The notes beneath the pieces were generated by a model. The model did not search any database. It was given only the letters and a program-made list of their open reading frames with translations, and was not told the DNA's origin. A stretch of 64,000 nucleotides of DNA from Synechococcus sp. JA-2-3B'a(2-13) (GTDB lineage: Bacteria; Cyanobacteriota; Cyanobacteriia; Thermostichales; Thermostichaceae). The stretch spans positions 1,135,277 through 1,199,276 of the forward strand of contig NC_007776.1 of the NCBI RefSeq assembly GCF_000013225.1. The letters run 5' to 3'. Position numbers and translations under genes: made by a program. This document shows, piece after piece, positions 38,439 to 47,034 of the stretch. Each line of letters begins with the position of its first letter. Positions within the stretch are counted from its first letter, which is position 1.

Positions 38439-39320
38439 TTACAGCGGATGTTGCATCAGCCAGAAGCCGGCGAAAGACTGGGCCCTGAGATCGGTTTGAA
38501 TGGCAAGAAAGTGGAGCCCCTGGGCCTGCTGCTGGCGCTGGGCAAAGACTTCTGCCTCTGTTCGCAGTGTTTCATCTCTCAATTGTGCAAACAGATAACA
38601 ATCGTTGAGGCCCGCCTCGAGCAGTAGCCGTCCGTCTGCCACACTCAAGTAGGCGGGTTCCATACCGCTCATCCAGGCTGCCATCGGCAAAGCCCGCTGC
38701 GAGGTAATCACCAAGCCGGGAATGAGGGTGCTCCGCACCACTGGTGCCAATGTGTCGGGCGTCAAAGTGTCCCAGGCAACCGGAAAAAGCTCGCCAAATT
38801 CTATCGGCCAGGCGTCGGCTTCCCGCAGATCCTCAGCTCGCAAGGTCACGAAGGCCCAGCGTTCTCCCTGCAACTTGTCCGGCAGACGGATGGGATCCGG
38901 CGGATCCGGATCCACAGGAGGTTCGGGGCTGTAGGTAAACTGAGTCTCTTGAGGGTAAACCTGCTCTGCCCGTTCTCGCATCCAAGCTTTGAGGGTGTAA
39001 ACGCGACGACTGGGCAGCATCGGGATCCCAACCGCATCGCAGGCCCGTTGCAGGATGGAACTCATGCGGGCTCGAAACACACGAATGGCCGAGGGAGGCT
39101 GGGGAGCCGCTTCGAGGTAGCTCCGCAACTGTCGTGCCACCCAGGTGCTATTCACCTCTTGGTTACTGCAATACTGCGCTTGGCGAAACCGGCCGGTGGG
39201 ATCGCATACCAACAGCTCCCAAACCCTTCGGTTCTGCTCATCCCGCAGGGGGACGGCGTTGAAATCCATCTGCCAGATAGGGCCGCGCGCAGGGCCAGAA
39301 CGCAGGGGTTGAGTGGCCAA
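38439..39320 (-). CDS. Tab2/Atab2-family RNA-binding protein
   Basis: 293 residues. IWQMDFNAVPLRDEQNRRVW and WELLVCDPTG open the DUF1092 (Tab2) domain. Further blocks are VFRARMSSILQRACDAVGI, PSRRVYTLKAWMRERAE and LPDKLQGERWAFVTL. In plants and algae Tab2 activates translation of photosystem I psaB mRNA. The start is TTG at 39320, preceded by a perfect AGGAGG at about 6 nt, which decides it over internal starts. Confidence 0.88.
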   Translation of the reverse strand: MATQPLRSGPARGPIWQMDFNAVPLRDEQNRRVWELLVCDPTGRFRQAQYCSNQEVNSTWVARQLRSYLEAAPQPPSAIRVFRARMSSILQRACDAVGIPMLPSRRVYTLKAWMRERAEQVYPQETQFTYSPEPPVDPDPPDPIRLPDKLQGERWAFVTLRAEDLREADAWPIEFGELFPVAWDTLTPDTLAPVVRSTLIPGLVITSQRALPMAAWMSGMEPAYLSVADGRLLLEAGLNDCYLFAQLRDETLRTEAEVFAQRQQQAQGLHFLAIQTDLRAQSFAGFWLMQHPL

Positions 39321-39338
39321 AGGTTCCTCCTGTTTGCA

Positions 39339-39815
39339 CTACATGCCACTTGAGCGGGCCGGGGATCGTTCGCGCGAGCGGTGGGAAGCACTGTCCCCGA
39401 CCAAGGCCAACTCCCGCTCCCCAAAAATGGCGGAAGCGTGGCGGTAGTACTTAAACTCCAGCAGGTTGTAGAAGGGATCCTGCAAAAAGAAGGTGCCATG
39501 CTCCAAGGGGGTGCCAACAAAGCGCCAGCGCGGCTCTTGATAAAAGGGCAAGGCCCGCGCCAAGGCACGGTCGGCCAGCGCCTGCCAATCCCCTTGGGTA
39601 GGGAAGATCAGGCCAAAATGACGAGGGTAGATGCCCCGCTGGGGCGTCAGCTCTTCGTGGGTGAGGTGTGCCACCAGTTGATGGCCGTACAGGTTAAAAA
39701 TAACGGCAGCAGAGGTTTCTCGACCGATCTCACAGCCCAAGCCATCGCCGTAGTAGGCCTTGGCCAAGGCAATATCGGCAACTGGAAAGGCCAGATGAAA
39801 GCGGATGGGTTCCAT
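39339..39815 (-). CDS. VOC-family (glyoxalase-fold) protein
   Basis: 158 residues. MEPIRFHLAFPVADIALAKA and the second half GTPLEHGTFFLQDPFYNLLE follow the vicinal oxygen chelate pattern, with possible metal ligands His7, His63 and Glu near LLEFKYY. Substrate is unknown. The last residues (GDSASHRSRERSPARSSGM) are encoded largely by a diverged 24-bp dispersed repeat at 39368-39392, extending the protein beyond the fold. The gene sits 18 nt upstream of tab2 on the same strand. Confidence 0.82.
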   Translation of the reverse strand: MEPIRFHLAFPVADIALAKAYYGDGLGCEIGRETSAAVIFNLYGHQLVAHLTHEELTPQRGIYPRHFGLIFPTQGDWQALADRALARALPFYQEPRWRFVGTPLEHGTFFLQDPFYNLLEFKYYRHASAIFGERELALVGDSASHRSRERSPARSSGM

Positions 39816-40114
39816 AACGTCGCTCCTAAAAAGCCACCAAAAGTGCCCCACCAGCCAACATCAGAGCCAGCACCCCGAGCTGTGGGGCTTTTCCCCGGCT
39901 AATGGGATCCCCGCTCTTTTCAAGGTAGGCGATCTTAGAGCTGCTGCAAGGTGGGATCCCTTCCCGAGCCCGAGATAGACTATACGCCTTTGCGCAGGAG
40001 TGCCAACTGCTCGGATGCTATAACACTAGCTGGGGTGTTACCCCCGTGGCCCAGTCTGCAACAGACAACTCGGTGTGTTGAGAGCGTTGAAGAAAGGAAA
40101 GGGCAATCTTGGCT
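39816..40114. other. divergent VOC/tonB intergenic region
   Basis: Holds a CCCC-GAGCTGT-GGGG hairpin followed by CTTTTCC near 39873-39895, and promoter sequence for tonB that I cannot pinpoint. A hydrophobic reading frame on the minus strand lacks a start codon. Confidence 0.35.
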
Positions 40115-41254
40115 ATGACCAGCATCTGGATTGAGCAGCGCCGCCGCGAGGATGAATCTCGCAACTTTTTTTGGATGGTGGCGCTGTCGCTGCTGCTGCA
40201 CGTGCTGGTGCTGCTGGGATTGCTCCACTTGGGGCGGCTTTGGCTCACTCGCGAGCCAGAACAAGAAGCCATTGAGTTTATCCTTCTGGATCCAGAAGAT
40301 CTGCAGCCCCCAGAGGAAGCAGATCTGGTTTCAGAAGTTGATTCCCGCGATGGGGGTGAGCGGGTAGAAGCCCCTCCGTCTCAAGGCAGTCCACCTCAAT
40401 CTCAGGCCGCCCCTCCCCAGGAGGCCCCTCCGCCGCCGCCGCCAAGACCCCAACCACCGCCACCGCCTGCCCCTGTTCCACCACCACCTGCCCCGGCTGC
40501 AGTTGCCCTGGCAACCCCAACTCCAACCCCTCCACCCAAGCCCACGCCTACCCCAACCCCCGCTCCCCCTCAGCCCACCGCGACCCCGACTGCGGCACCG
40601 CCCCCTCCCACGCCTGTCCCCAGACCTACTCCGACCCAAACTCCACCGCCTGTGGCGGCTGCTCCCTCCCCAAGGCCCACTCCCCCGCCAACTGCGGAGC
40701 CCTTGCCCATACAGCCAAGCGAGCGGGTTTCGGATCCCAGCCAATTGGCTCCCGTTCCGCCCGCTCCGCAACCGGTGACAGAGGTTCTTCCCGCCCAGCG
40801 GCCCTCTGATTCTTCCCAGTTGGGACCTCCGGTCAGTGCTTCTGCTCCCAGCAATGGAGCCGGGATCCAGGGCAGTGGAGCCAGTGGATTGGCCAACCCC
40901 ACCCAATCCGCTCCCAATCCCCCCAGTGTGGCAGCGCGGGCCGATGTGGATTGGGGCCCCTGGCTGGCCGCTTTGCAGCGGAAAGTGGAGCAAAATTGGA
41001 TCCCTGGGCAGACCGGTACCTCGCGCCGCACAGTGGTGATCTTTACAGTGGGTCGAGCTGGCGATCTGCAGAGCATTCGCCTGGGGCGCACGTCCGGCAG
41101 CCAACAAACAGACGATGCGGCGCTGACGGCTATCCAGAGGGCAGCTCCCTTCCTGCCCCTGCCTGAGGCTTATGAGGGCAACTCGGTGACAATTAATTTC
41201 ACCTTTGATATCAACGTGCTGGGCCAGTTGACTGTAGGGGGATCCGCCAAGTAA
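40115..41254 (+). CDS. tonB: TonB-family energy transducer
   Basis: About 379 residues. A single N-terminal membrane helix (FFWMVALSLLLHVLVLLGLL) is followed by a long proline/threonine-rich periplasmic spacer (about 95-210). The C-terminal TonB domain has VEQNWIPGQ, VVIFTVGRAGDLQSIRLGRT and SGSQQTDDAALTAIQRAAPF. It couples the proton gradient to outer-membrane transporters with ExbBD (not in this window). The TAA stop is formed by the terminal bases of an inserted IS element (GTAAACTACCC at 41251), so the original 3' end was altered. Confidence 0.85.
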   Translation: MTSIWIEQRRREDESRNFFWMVALSLLLHVLVLLGLLHLGRLWLTREPEQEAIEFILLDPEDLQPPEEADLVSEVDSRDGGERVEAPPSQGSPPQSQAAPPQEAPPPPPPRPQPPPPPAPVPPPPAPAAVALATPTPTPPPKPTPTPTPAPPQPTATPTAAPPPPTPVPRPTPTQTPPPVAAAPSPRPTPPPTAEPLPIQPSERVSDPSQLAPVPPAPQPVTEVLPAQRPSDSSQLGPPVSASAPSNGAGIQGSGASGLANPTQSAPNPPSVAARADVDWGPWLAALQRKVEQNWIPGQTGTSRRTVVIFTVGRAGDLQSIRLGRTSGSQQTDDAALTAIQRAAPFLPLPEAYEGNSVTINFTFDINVLGQLTVGGSAK

Positions 41255-41414
41255 ACTACCCGACCCTGACTGCTTCGCGGTACAGAGTAGGCTTTTAGTA
41301 GCCCTGCAGTTAGTAAACTAACCACGGACCTCTGGGATGGTTTACGACACCCCCAATCGACCGTTACCAGTGCCTTAAACAACCGTTCCTGGTGTCCGCA
41401 GTATTATTATTATA

Positions 41415-42122
41415 TCACAAGGCAAGTGAAGTTGTGTATTCCTCCCGATACTGACTTAATCTGCGCTGGTGCTGCTTTAACCTCCTTTCGCTGCGTCTGA
41501 GAAACTTTGGACACTCTACAGAGTTGCCGTTCTGGTCGGTGTAGAAAGCCTTCCAGCCCAAGTCAATGCCAATAACATTGCCTGTGTATTCTCCCTGCTC
41601 CTTGCGCTCCACATCCAAGCAGAACTGGGCATAGTACCCATCTGCCCTGCGTATCACCCGCACCCGATTGATTTTGGAGTTTAGGATATGGTGTCTTGCC
41701 TCACCATTGCAGTACAAGGCAAATGTTCCTGCGTTGAAGCCGTCGGTGAACGTGATGGACATGCCGTCAGGAGACAGCTTCCAGCCGGACAGCTTGTACT
41801 CGACCGACCGACAGTTCTTCTTGAACTGCGGATAGCCTTTCCTTGGCTCTTTGTTCTTGCAACGGCGGTAGAAGTTGGAGAGGGCAGACCAAGCTCTTTC
41901 GGCACTAGCTTGACGGGCGGCAGAATTGAGCTGGCGGGCGAAGGGGAACTCTTTGGCCAAGTCCTTGCAGAGGGAATACAGAACCGCTTTGGTCGCGCCC
42001 CGGTTATCCATCCAGTACCGCAGACACTTGTTTTGCACAAACTGCGCAGTGCGAATGGCTTCATCCAGAGCTTGGTACTGCTCTGCTGTGCCGTTGAGCA
42101 GCTTGGCTTCTCTGACCAACAT
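41415..42122 (-). pseudogene. truncated TnpB nuclease
   Basis: 235 codons. The N-terminal and wedge regions are present (LRYWMDNRGATKAVLYSLCK, FARQLNSAARQASAERAWSA) through the first RuvC aspartate (IGIDLGWKAFYTDQNG). The frame then ends at YREEYTTSLAL. The later catalytic Glu/Asp and the zinc finger are missing, so nuclease activity is not expected. About 150 bp of right-end sequence remains beyond the stop. Confidence 0.88.
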
Positions 42123-42134
42123 ATTGCTATTTTA

Positions 42135-42160
42135 AAGTGCTACGCACCGCTACCGCGAAC
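42135..42160. repeat. 24-bp dispersed repeat in the left end of the IS element
   Basis: AAGTGCTACGCACCGCTACC plus GCGAAC, just upstream of the truncated tnpB start. Confidence 0.65.
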
Positions 42161-42392
42161 AGCGTTCCTGAAGGGATAAAACGGTCTGCGCCTTACATCC
42201 CTGCCCTCAAGGGCAGGGCTTTACGGCGTTTTTTCGGTAAAACCGCAGGGATCCCTACAGGTTGCCAACGCAGCTCAGGGTGTGGAGAAGACCCAGGGTA
42301 CCAGCTCCCACCGTCGTCGATGGACAGGATCCCCAAAATGCGCGACGGTGAGTTTATTCTGGTCGTTACGCTGGACGCCAAAGGGATCCCTG

Positions 42393-43517
42393 ATGAGTTC
42401 AACCCCGCTGCAGCGCACCCCCTTGTTCCCCCTTCATCAAGCTTTGGGGGCGCGATTTGTCTCTTTTGCCGGCTGGGAAATGCCGCTGCAGTATCGGGGA
42501 GTGATAGCAGAACATCGGGCAGTGCGGGAGAGGGTGGGGACATTCGACATTTCCCACATGGGCAAGTTCACCCTCTGGGGGCCGGAGCTGGGATCCCACC
42601 TCAGCCGTCTGGTTCCCAGCGATCTGAGCGCTGTTCCTGTGGGATCCGGTCGCTACACCGTCCTGCTCAATCCGCTGGGGGGCATTTTGGATGATGTCAT
42701 CTTCTACCGGCATCCACCGGAGGGTGAGCTGGAGCACTGGAGCGTGATCGTCAATGCAGCTACCCGGCAGAAGGATTGGGATTGGCTCAACCACCACTTC
42801 CAAGGGATCCCCGGAGTCAACCTTCAGGATCACTCCGACACTCGGGTCTTGTTGGCGGTGCAGGGGCCGGCAGCCGAGGAGGTTCTCCAGCCCTTTTTAG
42901 AGGGATCCCTGAAGGCTTTGCGCCGGTTTCAGCACGGTCGGTTTGCCACAGCAGCGGGAACCTCGGGAGAGACTATCTTTGTGGCCCGCACCGGCTACAC
43001 CGGAGAAGATGGCTTTGAAGTTATGCTCAGCCCCGAAGACGGCATCCGCCTTTGGGAGCAACTGATCCAGGCCGGCGTGCAACCCTGTGGGCTGGGCTGC
43101 CGCGATACCCTACGTCTGGAGGCCGCGCTCCATCTCTACGGGCAGGACATGGACGAGAGCACCACTCCCTTAGAAGCCGGCTTGGGCTGGTTGGTGAACA
43201 ACCCAGGGGACTACATCGGCAAGCCCGCCATCGAAAGCCAACGGCAGCAAGGGATCCCTCGCCACCTGGTGGGGTTTCGCATGCTGCATCCGGCCATCCC
43301 CCGCAGCGGCTATGCCATCTACGCTCCCAACTCCCCTGAGCCGATCGGACGGGTAACCAGCGGCACCCATTCTCCCAGTTTGGGCTACGGCATCGGCTTG
43401 GGCTATGTCGCTCCGGCTTGGGCCAAGGTGGGATCCCGGCTGGAAATTGAAATTCGGGGGCAGCGCCAGCCTGCCGAAGTGGTGAAAAAACCTTTCTACA
43501 GTGCTGCGCACCGCTGA
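42393..43517 (+). CDS. gcvT: glycine cleavage system T protein (aminomethyltransferase)
   Basis: 374 residues. TPLFPLHQALGARFVSFAGW opens the folate-binding fold. FDISHMGKFTLWG, ARTGYTGEDGFEVML and LEAALHLYGQDMDESTTPLE are family blocks. It moves the aminomethyl carbon from H protein to tetrahydrofolate. The frame opens upstream, but ATG 42393 fits the family. The C-terminus (YSAAHR, stop TGA) is supplied by a 24-bp dispersed repeat. The IS element lies just upstream, and no glycine riboswitch is visible. Confidence 0.94.
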   Translation: MSSTPLQRTPLFPLHQALGARFVSFAGWEMPLQYRGVIAEHRAVRERVGTFDISHMGKFTLWGPELGSHLSRLVPSDLSAVPVGSGRYTVLLNPLGGILDDVIFYRHPPEGELEHWSVIVNAATRQKDWDWLNHHFQGIPGVNLQDHSDTRVLLAVQGPAAEEVLQPFLEGSLKALRRFQHGRFATAAGTSGETIFVARTGYTGEDGFEVMLSPEDGIRLWEQLIQAGVQPCGLGCRDTLRLEAALHLYGQDMDESTTPLEAGLGWLVNNPGDYIGKPAIESQRQQGIPRHLVGFRMLHPAIPRSGYAIYAPNSPEPIGRVTSGTHSPSLGYGIGLGYVAPAWAKVGSRLEIEIRGQRQPAEVVKKPFYSAAHR

Positions 43518-43523
43518 CGCAAA
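43500..43523. repeat. 24-bp dispersed repeat ending gcvT
   Basis: AGTGCTGCGCACCGCTGACG plus CAAA, translated S-A-A-H-R-stop. The frame is the same as in the copy at 1531-1554. Confidence 0.75.
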
Positions 43524-43526
43524 CGG

Positions 43527-44486
43527 TTACAGGTTCCCGTTAACCCAGGGTTTGGCAGCTTTGGGCGTGGAGTATTCCTGTTGCAGCCGCCGCAATTTCC
43601 GCAAGGCCCGCCGCTCAATTTGTCGGACTCGCTCTCGCGAAAGGCCGATGTGCTCCCCAATTTCCCGCAGCGTTAGGCCCCTCGATCCATCCAGCCCATA
43701 GCGAGCCACGATCACCTGTCGTTCTCGTTCACTCAGTTGGCCCACCAGCGCGCGGACTTCCTCTCGACGGGCAAGCTGGGTTAGGTGTTCAACAGGGTCG
43801 TTGTCTTCATCTGGGATGAAGTGCTGCAGCTCGGTGCCGTCTTCATCCCCTACCCCCACATTCAAAGACCGCATCTCTGCCATGTGGCGGGTGATCAGCT
43901 CCCGGTAGTTATCGCCAATATCCAGAGAATCAAAAACTTCTTCCGCTTGGGGACGGGATCCCCTTTCGGCAGATAACTCGCGGTAGCGCCGCTTCACCTG
44001 GGAGACCTTTTCGTACATGTGGGCCGGCAGACGGATCATCCGCCCCTTGTTTTGGATGCCCCGGTTCACGCTTTGCCGGATCCACCAAGTGGCATAGGTG
44101 GAGAACTTGTAGCCACGGGTGGGATCGAACTTTTCCACGGCGCGGGTGAGGCCGATGGTGCCTTCCTGAATCAGATCCAGAAACGGCAAGCCTCGATTGC
44201 GATAGCGCTTGGCAATCGACACCACCAAGCGGAGGTTACACTCCACCATTCGTTTCTTGGCTGCTTCCCCCTGCCGCAGGATCTGCTGCAGCTCTGCTAA
44301 AGGGATCCCCAGCCGCTGGCTCCAACCTTCCACAGACTCATGGGGCTGCCGTTGCTCCAAGAGCGTCACCATCCGCTGCACCTGGTGAGCCAGGCGGAGC
44401 TCTTCTTCAGCGGTGAGCAACGAGTAGCGGCCAATCGTCTTTAAGAAACGCCCCACCGCATCTTGCAAGTCAAGACTTTCTGACAT
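43527..44486 (-). CDS. group 2-type sigma-70 factor
   Basis: 319 residues from ATG 44486 (a GTG lies four codons earlier). Region 1.2 is LQDAVGRFLKTIGRYSLLT. Region 2 includes NLRLVVSIAKRYRNRGLPFL, LIQEGTIGLTRAVEKFDPTR and YATWWIRQSVNRGI. Region 3 follows, and region 4.2 is LTLREIGEHIGLSRERVRQI. Region 1.1 is absent, as in cyanobacterial group 2 factors, which act in stress, nitrogen and circadian responses. The exact paralogue (SigB/C/D/E) is not assignable by eye. It is convergent with gcvT. Confidence 0.92.
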   Translation of the reverse strand: MSESLDLQDAVGRFLKTIGRYSLLTAEEELRLAHQVQRMVTLLEQRQPHESVEGWSQRLGIPLAELQQILRQGEAAKKRMVECNLRLVVSIAKRYRNRGLPFLDLIQEGTIGLTRAVEKFDPTRGYKFSTYATWWIRQSVNRGIQNKGRMIRLPAHMYEKVSQVKRRYRELSAERGSRPQAEEVFDSLDIGDNYRELITRHMAEMRSLNVGVGDEDGTELQHFIPDEDNDPVEHLTQLARREEVRALVGQLSERERQVIVARYGLDGSRGLTLREIGEHIGLSRERVRQIERRALRKLRRLQQEYSTPKAAKPWVNGNL

Positions 44487-45409
44487 ATCAAACCCCACAC
44501 CATAAATTCATGTCCTGTCAGAATCTCTACTTCTCCTGCTGCATCGGGCCCTCTTCCTACACACGAAGCTGACCTTTCTGCAAACAGCACCTTATTCATA
44601 CCAGCACAAAAGCCTTTTCGTAAAGGCTTTGACTTCGAAAAATCTGATCCAGAACTCGGTGTTTGACTCACTAAATTTATTGAGGCTGCTTCACTAGACA
44701 CTACCGGCAGTGCTTTAAGTCCTTTTTTATTGAGTAGTAACTCTACCTTAAGTAGGAGGGAAGAGATCAACTATTTTATAAACTCAATCTTAAGTTCTAG
44801 ATAGATTGAAAAAATTATTCCACTTGCTTGACCAGTTTTTGGTACCAAATCAGATCTTCAAGAGACAAAAAAGCAATTTTTTCATCCAATTTGTGGGACT
44901 AGAGATGAGTATTTTTGTTCGCAGAGCCATCGGAAAAGCTTACTTGGCAAGGCACAGCAAGGGTCATCGGCGGGTTTTTGGAACGGCTTGGGGCTGGTTT
45001 GGTACCTCATCGCCGGCAATTCCAGCCGGAGACAGACGAGAACAGATCCCTGTGGGACAGATTTTTGCTGCTGCCTCCAAACATAGTGGAGACTATCGTC
45101 AATTCTTGACTTTAGACGCTAGATGTAGATCCAAGATTTCTGTGTTACCGAACACGCCAGGCGCGGATGCCTCAGCCTTGGTGCTCCGTACCGCTATCGC
45201 GAATGCCGCAGCGCGCGCCTACATAAGAAGGCAGGTCAGGCCAGCCCAGCGACCCTCCAGGCCCAGGTGTGTTGCACTCCTGCGGGAGAAAGGGGGAGCT
45301 GCGTTCCGCTCGCTCGACCCACCGCAGGATGGTTTACATTTCTTCCACCACCCCAAGGGCGCTTTATAGTGAGGATCCGGTCTCCATCGGTCAAAGGATT
45401 GGAAGGGCC
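44487..45409. other. long AT-richer intergenic region with hairpin and 24-bp repeat
   Basis: The sigma-factor leader holds a perfect 9-bp stem, AAAGCCTTT-TCGT-AAAGGCTTT (44609-44630). On the plus strand there is a TTG-started frame at 44915-45109 ending NIVETIVNS, and an overlapping 187-codon frame from 44806; neither looks convincingly coding. A 24-bp repeat (GTGCTCCGTACCGCTATCGC) is at about 45180-45204. The base composition of 44500-44920 is clearly more AT-rich than its surroundings. Confidence 0.55.
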
Positions 45410-45784
45410 ATGTCTCACTTCACCACCCTGCAAGTGCAAATCAAAGACGCCGATCTCCTGGAAGAGACTCTGAAGGAATTGGGCTACGCTGTGCAGCGGA
45501 ATGCCAGCCTGCGGGGCTATCTCTGGAACCGCACCCGCGCCGATCTGGTGATCCGGCAAAAGAATGGCTTCGACATCGGGTTTCGTCGCAACGGGGATCA
45601 CTACGAGCTGGTGGCCGATCTGTGGGGGGCGGGCATCGATCCCAAGACCTTCCTGGAGCCGATTTTGCAGCGCTACGCCCACAAAAGTTTGCTGCGCTCA
45701 GCCCGTGAGCAGGGCTATACCATCGAGGCCGAAGAAGTGCTGGAGGATGGCACCATCCGCGTGGTGGTGGGGCGTTGGCTATAA
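45410..45784 (+). CDS. ycf35: Ycf35 / DUF1257 protein
   Basis: 124 residues, MSHFTTLQVQIKDADLLEET with LKELGYAVQ, YLWNRTRADLVIRQKNGFDI and LQRYAHKSLLRSAREQGYTI. This is the conserved plastid/cyanobacterial Ycf35 family. Its role is unproven. The ATG is preceded by GGAAGGG; the frame is open upstream, but homology starts here. Confidence 0.9.
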   Translation: MSHFTTLQVQIKDADLLEETLKELGYAVQRNASLRGYLWNRTRADLVIRQKNGFDIGFRRNGDHYELVADLWGAGIDPKTFLEPILQRYAHKSLLRSAREQGYTIEAEEVLEDGTIRVVVGRWL

Positions 45785-45807
45785 GCCAGGTTCATCGGGA
45801 TCTGCCC

Positions 45808-46923
45808 ATGGTAGGTAAGCCTCAGCCGGCTGTCAGAACTGGCCAGGGATCCCGGCCCCAACCTTGGGATCTGGTGTTGGGGGGGCAAATGGCAACCGGG
45901 AGCGCCCCTGCCCACGCCTTGGTGTTGGGAGGTATCGAGGGGGCGCGGAGACGACTCGCCCATAGCGATGAAGCCGTGCGCTTAGCCACGCTATCCCAGT
46001 TGCTGCAGTACGGGTCGGCGGGCCTGGCCGAACTCATTGCAGCCCTCGCCGGCAACAGCTCTTGGGCGGTGCGGCTGGAAGCTTGGCGGCTGTTGTCTCA
46101 GCTTGGCCAGCCGGAGGCAGAACAGGCCTGTTGCACCTACAGCCCCTTTCGCCCGGTGGGGGGAGCGCAAGGGGTGATCGTGGCCTATCGGCGTGGGGAG
46201 CGGAACTTTGCCTACGCCGACCTGGAGGGAGTGGATCTGCAAGAGGCGCGGCTAGGGGGCGTTAACCTCTACGAAGCCAATTTGAGAAAGGCCAACCTGC
46301 GCCTTTGCAACTTCAACGGCGCCCACCTGCGCCGGGCGGATCTGCGCCAGGCCAATTTGCAAGAGGCCAAGCTAAGCGGCGCCGTCCTCGAAGGAGCCGA
46401 TCTGCGGGGATCCGACCTCAGAGGGGCCAAGGTCAGCGGCACCAGCCTGCGGGGATCCCGGCTTTCGGAAGAGACCCACCTGGAAGAACGGGTGCGCCAC
46501 ATCTGGCAGTTGCAGAACTGGGGGGGACAGGGACAGGATTTCTCCGGCCAAGACCTGAGCAAAGCCGATCTGCGGGAACTGGTGCTCTGTCAGATCCGGC
46601 TGAGGGGAGCGGATCTGAACCGGGCCGATCTGCGCGGATCCAACCTAGAGGGAGCGGACTTGGGGGGAGCCAACCTACAGCGAGCGGACTTGCGGGGGGC
46701 CAACTTGCAAAATGCCGACCTGGAAGGGGCCAATCTCAGCGGCGCCGAGCTGCGTCAGGCCCAGTTTCAGGGGGCTAACCTGCGGCGGGCCGATGTCAGC
46801 GGGGCCAACCTAACCCAAGCCAACCTGGAAGGAGCTCAGATCGAAGGGTTAAAGCACAGCGGATCCCGGATTGCCGGCCTGATCTTTCCCGACGGCACCC
46901 CGATCAAGCCCTGGTGGTGGTAA
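45808..46923 (+). CDS. pentapeptide-repeat protein with HEAT-like N-terminus
   Basis: About 371 residues. Residues about 35-110 form a short HEAT-like helical unit (VRLATLSQLLQYGSAGLAEL, WAVRLEAWRLLSQLG). From about 135 there are two blocks of A(D/N)Lxx pentapeptides that build a right-handed beta helix, split by an acidic linker (SEETHLEERVRHIWQLQNWG). Cyanobacteria carry many such proteins with mostly unknown roles. It starts 24 nt after ycf35 and is probably co-transcribed. Confidence 0.88.
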   Translation: MVGKPQPAVRTGQGSRPQPWDLVLGGQMATGSAPAHALVLGGIEGARRRLAHSDEAVRLATLSQLLQYGSAGLAELIAALAGNSSWAVRLEAWRLLSQLGQPEAEQACCTYSPFRPVGGAQGVIVAYRRGERNFAYADLEGVDLQEARLGGVNLYEANLRKANLRLCNFNGAHLRRADLRQANLQEAKLSGAVLEGADLRGSDLRGAKVSGTSLRGSRLSEETHLEERVRHIWQLQNWGGQGQDFSGQDLSKADLRELVLCQIRLRGADLNRADLRGSNLEGADLGGANLQRADLRGANLQNADLEGANLSGAELRQAQFQGANLRRADVSGANLTQANLEGAQIEGLKHSGSRIAGLIFPDGTPIKPWWW

Positions 46924-47034
46924 CAGGTGCCTACCGCTCACCCAATGAGCCAAATCCAAAGGAATCCCAAGATCCCCCGGCAATTGGGCAAACCCGGATC
47001 ACCATAGGAGTAGAGATACCTATGGGGTACAGCT

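Larger units (their letters stand above)
41251..42240 (-). mobile_element. IS200/IS605-type element with internal deletion, lone tnpB
   Basis: The right end (GGGTAGTTTAC on the minus strand, outermost base 41251) matches the end of the intact element at 56615. The left end near 42199-42218 has a perfect hairpin CCCTGCCCT-CA-AGGGCAGGG. The tnpB frame between them lost its 3' half while the right-end RNA region was kept. No tnpA is present. Confidence 0.7.

Noticed and set aside
39826-39900. Hydrophobic frame ending LGVLALMLAGGALLVAF upstream of the VOC gene
   Set aside because: It reads like a membrane helix, but there is no ATG, GTG or TTG far enough upstream to give a sensible protein.
42199-42218. 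CCCTGCCCT/AGGGCAGGG hairpin as a rho-independent terminator
   Set aside because: No gene on the plus strand ends just upstream. Its position before the truncated tnpB fits an IS left-end hairpin better.
42282-42392. Upstream extension of gcvT
   Set aside because: The residues do not match GcvT, and the region contains IS-end and spacer sequence; ATG 42393 fits the family start.
44806-45369. 187-codon plus-strand reading frame after the sigma factor
   Set aside because: Composition shifts midway, it crosses a 24-bp dispersed repeat, it has no recognisable family, and a second frame overlaps it. Treated as intergenic.
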